Assembly (NCBI GenBank): GCA_002633005.1
Contig: NMRA01000322.1
Coordinates: 436,001-500,000, forward strand
Source of the DNA: Phoronis australis
Taxonomy: Eukaryota; Phoronida; Phoronidae
Length of the DNA: 64,000 bases
Direction of reading: 5' to 3'
In this document: piece after piece, positions 32,401-41,400 of the stretch
Position numbering within the stretch: position 1 is the first letter of the stretch
How the letters are laid out: the number at the start of each line of letters is the position of its first letter
The notes under the pieces: model-generated
The model's database searches: none
What the model was told of the DNA's origin: nothing
What the model saw: only the letters and a program-made list of their open reading frames with translations
Made by a program: the position numbers and the translations under genes

Positions 32401-35400
32401 ACTGGTTTTATTTCATAAAAAACAGAAAAACATGGCAATATTGTGAAGAAAATCTAGCCAAAATCACACTTAAAACATTATCAAAGAATTCGAGTTTTGA
32501 GCCAATCAAATCTCTAGCATTTTGATCACATGACCAAAATTCGCCGGACCAAGATTACCGATAATAAACCTTACAAAATCATCGATTTCCAAAAAATACA
32601 CATGAAAATGTATGGAACTTAATCCAAATTGATCTATTTCGCTATTAATTTACACAAACTAGTCAATCTACCTAATTTAAGAGCAATTGTTAACCATAAA
32701 CGGCAATGCTGATACACTGGTCCGTTATGGCTGGTTGCCGAGAATGCCTGCCTCGGGTCTTAACTTGCACGGAGTTGGCAGATCATGATATGGTGAATTG
32801 ATTGAAATGAAATTTGGTGAACAGTTGCAAGAGATATAAAAAAAGAATAAAGAACACATTTCATAAGAAAAAATAACTTACCTTTCAAAATACAAGCAGT
32901 CAAACAGGAGCGAAAAATTCCCCAACTTCTCACCAGTGACATGCTTTGACAAGAATGAAAATTCAACAAAGAAAATGATGTATGCCCAGAAGAATTTACG
33001 GTCTACGTCATCAATAATGTTGTTCCCCGTTTTTTTGGTTTCTGGAGGAGAGAGAGTGGAAATACTATAGCCACCGTGAAACGATGGCTGTCTAATCGAT
33101 AATCGCCATTACACAACATCTGGGAAAAGCCAATCAGGGTTGAGATAAGACTTTTTCACGTCCCTACCATCTAGGCTAGGTCTTGGTCTTGCCATACGAA
33201 ATGAGGAGAGGTGCTTTGTGGTGTGAAAAATATTGTTAAAGAGTCAGTTGACAATTTGTTTTTTTTTTTGAAAATTGAAACCAAGAGAAAATGCTTGACA
33301 TTCAAAATCTTTATGAAGAAGCTGTGAAAATACCTGTAAACATCAATTTTAATGTCCAGTACAATAAAAAAAATTTCGGTATCGATAGGCTGTTCAAAGT
33401 CTTCCAATAGTAGAACTGTTGGAACTGTGAGTACTTATGGCAATGCTACCCGACTACTACAGCCGACCATGATTANGGAGATGACGTACTTGCTGGAAGT
33501 AAAACATGCTATGTCTGCCAAGTGTCGCTAGTGAATAGTGACGTCACGCCTTGTATGATGATCACAGATTTCGTCCATTGAAAACATACAAAGTTGGTGG
33601 CCTATGTACCATAGTCAGTGATGCCAGTAAAAGAACAATAAGCTAGTTGAAAGTTGTATTCACTTATTGTTACATCTAGATTAATTTAGACAGAGAACGA
33701 TTATAGTGCTCAGTAGTGAACAGAAATGAGTGTGTCCTTGCATTGTTGATCGCCGCCATTTTCATGAATGCAAGATTGCAAAGGTTGCAGGCAAAATTTT
33801 TGGTCCGCAGCATGCCTGTAAGGTGTGCTGTGTGTTTGGGTAACATAATTGGAGCGGAAAGTATGCTCAAATCTGGCTAAGGGCATGCAAAATTTGATCC
33901 AAAGTGGTCAAATCCCAATAACATGAATGAATGTATAACAATTTTTCATTTGTTCTTTAGAGGAATATTCTGCTGCAATCCAAAAATTGAGTCTAAAATG
34001 TGTGTAAAATATTTTTGTGTAATTATCTGAGTTTACCTGATCATTCATCTTCCAAACTCAGCAGATCTGTTTGTCTTTTAAAGATTTTAATCAATTCCGT
34101 AATTCTGTAGAAGAGTGACCTGATCATATTTTTACCTTATTTGTTGTGCACTATAAACGCGAAAAACAGCAGTTGGCATGAACAGTGGTGTTTTTTAATC
34201 CATCATGGAATCTTCATCATTGCAAATGAAAAAGTTCAGTTTAAATATTGGTTAAAATGCCTTTTTAGCAGATTTTTTCAAAGGTCACTGAATTAAAGCT
34301 TTTTAAAAACCTATCGGATGGATTTCATGCTGTACACACTGCCTAGTTTCCTTATTTATTATTTTTGTACCGACCAAACCAGACTTTTGGACGTATCTGA
34401 CGTGCACAGTGCCCCCTATTGGATGTTTTAGTTTTTTATGATCTTGGAAGGTGTGTTCCTATTGAGGAGAGAATTGGTGACTCCCTATGCATCTCCTAGA
34501 GGTTATTTTAAGTTAACTGTGGGGGCGGATCCAAGATTGTAAGTTAGGAGGAGCCAGGGTAGAATATTAGCTAGGATTTTGCCTGTCAGATATTCGTAAC
34601 CCCAAACTGCCAAATGGAATCTGGGAGAATTTTTAGGGGCGTGGGAGGGCGTGACCACCTGCCCCCCTAAATCCGCCACTGAACCGTCTTTGTTCCGTTT
34701 GGTGGAAAAGTATGAAATTGTAAATCCTACCTGTATCTGTAACATATGTGATCCACACAGGGGGCGCTGCTCTCGTTATGTTACTCATAAAATCTATGTC
34801 CTTTAACATTAACTGTGACAATTGATAACATCTTCATACCTCGAATCCTCTTCCCCTTGTCATCGTTTGTCATTTTTAATCCTCTCTATCTACCTACCTG
34901 ACAGTAATGACGTCCGACTTAGTATGTGACATCAGTACACACACTGTCTAAGCATGTTTTATGTCGAGACGTAGGGAACACCTATCGTGTAGTTTTTAAA
35001 TATTATATTTTTAAATGGTCATGTTTGGCGTAATGCCTGACCTGATATTCTACATTAAGTGCCCAGGGCATGAACTCGCGGGGGGGGAGTTGTATTGTGT
35101 ACCCATGAAATGCAGATTCACAATCTATTACTCTTCCATTGTCAGTTTTAACCTTTCATCTGTTATCAGCATATCAAAAACATTTGTCTTATCTACAAGT
35201 GTACCTGCTCGGTATTTCCAGTTCACATGCAGGCAGTGTATTGTTAGCTACTAGGAATACAATTTCTCGAATAATAAATGTAGGAATTTCCAAATTTTAC
35301 GCAGGTGAGTGGCTATTTTGTGTTAATGTTTCTGGACGCTTTATTACATTTTTATGGGCCCACATAGCTATGTGTTGAAGTTTTTTTATCTTCAAGACCC

Positions 35401-38400
35401 TTTGATGTATGTTCATGAAATTTTGCGCTTGTGCTCCTTTCATAGATGTGAGGGCATGAGCGAACTTTCAGAAAATTTTGACTACCTGTGTGACCCCTAG
35501 TGGCAATTTTAGTTTTTTACGTTTTTTATAAAATTTGGCATATAGGTATCTATTAGTGTGATGATGCTATCCTCTTGTTTTCAGATGGATTCGAGGTATT
35601 TTGCGCCACCTAGTGGTCATTTTTGTTGTTTTCGAGTCTGTTTTTTGACGTCCACCCCTCTATCAGCCAAACCATCCTGAGGACAATTTTGAAATTTGGG
35701 GTATATGTTCTCAGTGTGAAAAAGACTGTTGACAATGATGACTTTGACTACTGTGGCACCTCCTAGTGGTAGTTTCGTTTCGTGCCCATAGCTGTATCTT
35801 CTAATCCGCTGCAGGATTCTTTTTAAATTTTGTAAGTGTATTTATGTGGAGTTAGATGACGACGACTTTCAAGCAGATCTCATGAATGCTGTGCCCTCTG
35901 GTGGCAATTTCATTTTTCCCGTTTTCCTTTGTTTCTCTGAAGTTCCTTGTCAGATTTTTATGAAATTTGGTATAAGTCTCACTTAAAGAAACTATGATAT
36001 GCTCAATTTTTGAATGGATTTGATGTATTTTTCTCCATCTAGAGGCCGTTTTTATGATACAAATAAATTAACCCTAGAAGCACGCCATTTGCGGTGCATT
36101 CGTGGGTGCATTTGAATGATCCACGTTGCTCTAGTTACTGATACTTATTCAAGTGTGTAAATCTTTTCATTGCAGACTTTCGGACTTGGATGAAGAATAC
36201 AATGATGGCTGTATAACTGAAAAGGTGAGAAATATGTTTTATTCGTAGCCGCCACCAGGGGATTATCCACAATTTCAAAAGTGGGAGTCCAAGTTTACCA
36301 AAATATTGACTAAACGCAGGATTTCATGTGAGCGTTGGTGGTCCGACCATCTCTGTGGACGCGATGACATGAAGTGGTGTATTCGCATATGTAATAACAT
36401 AGGACTGTGAAATGAAAATAAAAGTGTCATTGATAAAACAGAGACCATTTGTTTATTCAATAACTTTAAATGGAAGTCTGTGTTTGAAACAATGAAACAT
36501 TTTACTAAAAAAAGGATGTGGCGAACATATTGGAGATGCCAATGTCCACTAAGTCCAAAAACTGTAACATACAGGTAAAGATTTCAGCAGCAATCTCGTG
36601 TCTTTTATGCAACACACATTCTGAATAAAAGCAAGTCACACTTTTATTATACATGTTCCTGACAGTCGAGCCCATGTTTCTGTTAATCTCATGTCTTGCA
36701 CAGCATTCGTAGTCAATAGTATAGCCTTGTAATGCTGGTGTGAATTTGACGTCAAAAAGTCAGCAAAAAGTCCAAAACTCTACATGACAAAAATTCTTGC
36801 AGAAATTGCACAAGTCCACAACTTAGTCTGGACTTGAATATCTAATTAGGTAGAGTAAACAAACAGATTCACATGCGTTTCCATTTACGTGGACGGGAGA
36901 ACAGGTTGAAACCAATTTTTGTAAAGATATTGACTTTACTGTAAAATGTTACCAACATTGTCGCAAATCTATTCTTCCTGTTAAAAACCAAATATTCTCA
37001 AGTTTGAAGCAAATTGTAAAAATGCCGATGTTGGATGTTGTCGGCAAAAATTCGGTTCTTTAATTGAAAGGTTGGCCGTTCATTGCACAGGTATTTGCGT
37101 TTTGTTCACTGACCATGTTATCGCCACGATACGGATCTGTAGCTGGATTATTTGTCGTACCAGCATCTGAGGCAACGTCTGTATGTGGAACGTCTCTCAG
37201 TTTTAAAATAATCTTAGAGTCTTTTAGGCTCTTGTACGGTAGACAACATGACTAAGTACGTAGAATGTTCATGCCAGCCATGACGGAAACCTCAAACTAC
37301 ACTGCTTGTGCAAATTCCCGCAATACCCCTCCCCCCGCTGTTGCAAGCGTCGGGCGCTACAGACACGACTTGCCAATTTTTCACAGGTTGTAATCATAAA
37401 TATTGGATCACCTCATAAAACCCTTATAAAGCCAATGAGCTGAGCTCAAATTCGATTGGCCAATGGCAATGAGAAATGCACAAGCAACAACCAATAAAAG
37501 GCGTTGAAAGCATTTCCATTCACAGGTATGTCAGACTGACAGTAACTTCGACCTGTGTCTCAGGATACCCAGAATATTGAATAATGCACTAAAAAGCAAT
37601 TTACACTGACAGTAAATTTCTTATTTATAAAATGACTGATGGTCTATTCATTTCAGAGACATCTGACCAGCCGACAATATTGAGTTACTGGTCACCATTT
37701 CAAGCAGCTTTTTAAAATTTTCCCTCGTCTTTTTTAATTCTGGCCATCTCTTCGAACCTGTCCAAATTAGCATTCTAGTGGTCCAAAAGATGGTCGCTGC
37801 GTACACCCCTTGCTTGCAGCTCATTGGCCTGAATTTGATAACTTAGCATTCACTATCATATGTTACACCGATTTCTCAACAAGGCAGTTTACGTTTTGTT
37901 TATATTTTGCCAATGAATTTTGGTGACTTAGACCTGATTCACAGCAAGAAAATCAAGTAAAATTGGGGAATATATTGATGGCAAAATATCTCAGGAAGGA
38001 AGTTTTAGCTTTCTGTTTGTGTTTTCTTTTGACATTCGTAACTTTACGCATATTTAGTTGCAAATGTTCAGTTATTCTTATGCTAATGTCTTTGTTGCAT
38101 CTCAGTGCGCCTTTGTTATGTGGGCATGCGGGCACGACTGTGTCTGACACTTCGCTAGCGACAGGCTTAGGAGAAGGATGTTTCCTTCCTTTGCCTTCAT
38201 GAAAATTGATCGTTATCATGTGTAACTGAACTGAAACGTATTCCTGATGAGATGATCATGAAATACACATTATGATGTTCAGTGGAGACTTGCTCTGTTA
38301 CATTTCATTTCGTATATTTTGAACCAGGCCACAAATACCATTTTCCATCGCTGTATTCGTTGATTTTGTGAGGAATGACACTGTAATATTCCTGTGTTAC

Positions 38401-41400
38401 GGTTCAGTCGTCAACCATCTTCACAGTTACAAAATAAACCCAAAGAAAAAATAATATGTATCGAAACGCATTAGAGAGACGACGACTTGGCAATTTCGGA
38501 TGAGTTCAATATATTCTGCGCCAGGAAATGGCCATTTCAATGATACAATAAACCAGTGCTGTTTACTAGTGGGAGAATTTCAACGTGCTATGTTACTGTT
38601 GACATACGTCTTGTGGAATAATAGTCCATGCATTGTTACTGAACTAAATACAGCTCACTATCATGATTTTGTATTGTTTACTGAAAAAATTTATGGTTTA
38701 TAATGCCCCTCAAATTTCATTTAGATTTACGGTATGTGAATTAAGCGTTATTTTGTGTTATTCTGATGCACTTTGAATGGAAGCAAAACACATTCAAAAT
38801 AATTAGTTTAGTAAGCTACTGGTTTTCTTAAATTTGGTGTATTATTTTCTTGATATCCTCAAAATTTTTGTGTTTCAATTTAAAATTTTGAGAAATTGTT
38901 ACCTCGGGCATAATGAGAGCTCCCACATAAAATGTCCATGACTCATAATTTATGCCTCTGACCTCATATGTGTCTGCAGTTGGTACAGAGACACTCCTGT
39001 GTGCAGGCATAATTATCCCTTGATATTTTCAGGGTTACTTGAAGAAAAAGCTGAAGCTCATACAGAATGTAGTGTCTGAGGATATCAAAGCTAAGGTCTC
39101 CTCACTCGAAGATGATTTGAAGGCAGAAATTGTTACTGAGGTAGGTGATGAGGTTGTTGGCTAAACACACCCAATCTTGTACATAACATGTTCAGAAATT
39201 GCAAACTCCGGATGATTAACGGATGTGATAATGTAGGAACAAACTAAGTCAATTCAGTGGCATAGTGGGTGATAATGCAACTGCTGCTAAATTCCGTAGC
39301 TTTGTATCGAACAAGGTTGTCATGACATTGTGTCCAGACGTGAGAGAATCTGTGAAATTTGCAATATGGTAATAAATGTCAGGATGAGGTACATTTCATT
39401 TGTTAATGCCCTGTTCGCTAGACCTTCAACGCAAATTTTGTACCTAAGTTACACCAAGCTGTTAACATAGGTTATGAGAATTTTGTGTATTTCCAAAACA
39501 AGGATCCCAGTGTGTAAATAGGGCTTGCAAACATATTGAAAGTGGTGTCCGTTATTCACTAATAAAGACTATTATTACAATAAAATTCAATTTTAGTTTA
39601 GTTTAGTTTTGTTGTTGATCCTAAACATTCCCTAAATGACAGCCACAAGTCCTATTCTATTCTATAACCCATTGTATGGTTTTGCACTATCGTGCTTACT
39701 CGTATGGTAATCGTCTCTGACACCATTTTGGGAGACTTGACAGACAATTGAATTTTTTCTGGTAAGACAAAAATTATACAGTTAGACGAACTTACCTTAA
39801 GTGAAGGATGACTGTAATTTTATGTATCCCCAGAATTCCCCCAGAGTGCTAACATGAGATACGGACATGCGCAAAGCGAACCATTCTTTAAAGCTCTTCT
39901 GTGATCAAGAGAGTGCTAACAGGGTGGGATGTGGAGGGCATGTTAGCACTCTGGGGGAATTCTGGGGATACATAAAATTACAGTCATCCTTCACTTAAGG
40001 TAAGTTCGTCTAACTGTATAATTTTNACACACCCAATCTTGTACATAACATGTTCAGAAATTGCAAACTCAGGATGATTAACGGATTTGATAATGTAGGA
40101 ACAAACTAAGTCAATTCAGTGGCATAGTGGGTGATCAATGTAACTGCTGCTAAATTCCGTAGCTTTGTATCGAACAAGGTTGTCATGACATTGTGTCCAG
40201 ACATGAGAGAATCTGTGAAATTTGCAATGGTAATAAATGTCGGGATGAGGTACATTTCATTTGTTAATGCCCTGTTCTCTGGACCTTCAACGCAAATTTT
40301 GTGCCTAAGTTACACCAAGCTGTTAACATAGGTTATGAGAATTTTGTGTATTTCCAAAACAAGGATCCCAGTGTGTAAATAGGGCTTGCAAACATATTGA
40401 GAGTGGTGTCCGTTATTCACTAATAAAGACTATTATTACAATAAAATTCAATTTTAGTTTAGTTTAGTTTTGTTTAGTTGTTGATCCTAAACATTCCCTA
40501 AATGACAGCCACAAGTCCTATTCTATTCTATTCTATTCTATAACCCATTGTATTGTTTTGCACTGTCGTGCTTACTCGTATGGTAATCGTCTCTGACACC
40601 ATTTTGGGAGACTTGACAGACAATTGAATTTTTTCTCGTAAGACAAAAATTATGTAGCACCAAATTATTGATTTTCATACCATGAAAAAGTGGCACTTTT
40701 GGCAACTATTTCTTCCAAAATCTGAGAGAACTTTTCAAGTGAATAACTGATGTTTTATCCTTTAACTATGAAATAGGACTCCTCTTGGTTGCAAGACTTG
40801 TATTATGAGAATGTTGATCCTGTTAGTTGTCCAATGAAAATCAACTTGGTGAGGTTTAAATACGCATCAAGTTAATCACCTACCCGATTTCCTTGGCTGC
40901 GTTGTGCCTGTGTGGAAGTAGATGGCAATTTAACAGCACGTTTTTATAGGAAATGGATGCCATATATCATACTTGTGAGTTTTTATAATGTCACAGCTAT
41001 TTTTCAGAGATAGTCATAAATAAGTCTGGCTTCCCTCTAAGTCAGTGTTGGTAATTTGCTTGTTAAAGTTACACACAGCGCAGTAAGAATGGAAGCGTGG
41101 ATTGATCATTATGATTTTCATTGAAAATTTATACAAAGTTTGTTTGGTTAATGACATTTTGTTGTCTTAAATTAACATTGTTCAAACATTTTCTTGAAGG
41201 TCATTTGTTTCTCACACTCTGCTTAAGATACTTCTAATCAGAGATCGGTGTTGCTAAGCAAAATGACTTCTATGCCAGTTGTTGCATTTGTTGCCTTGGC
41301 ATCTTATTAAATTCTCTGACTCGGCATTGTTTGTGATCAACGTATGTAACAAAGACAAAAATGATGCGACACAATCTCATTACTAAAGGTGAAAAGGAGA

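Larger units (their letters stand above)
30151..33168 (-). mobile_element. DNA transposon, about 3 kb, in DNMT1 intron
   Basis: The left end reads GTAGGGACGTGACAAAA and the right end is its inverted match TTTTTCACGTCCCTAC. ATCTAG stands directly outside the left end and one base beyond the right end, as a target duplication would. The interior has minus-strand splice-bounded coding-like pieces (32882-33041 and 31579-31803). Direct evidence is the ends and flanking repeat. The superfamily is not identified. Confidence 0.55.

Noticed and set aside
37953-38219. Opposing frames on both strands, one hydrophobic and one Lys-rich
   Set aside because: They mirror each other's composition, lack splice or start support, and lie in a DNMT1-like intron.
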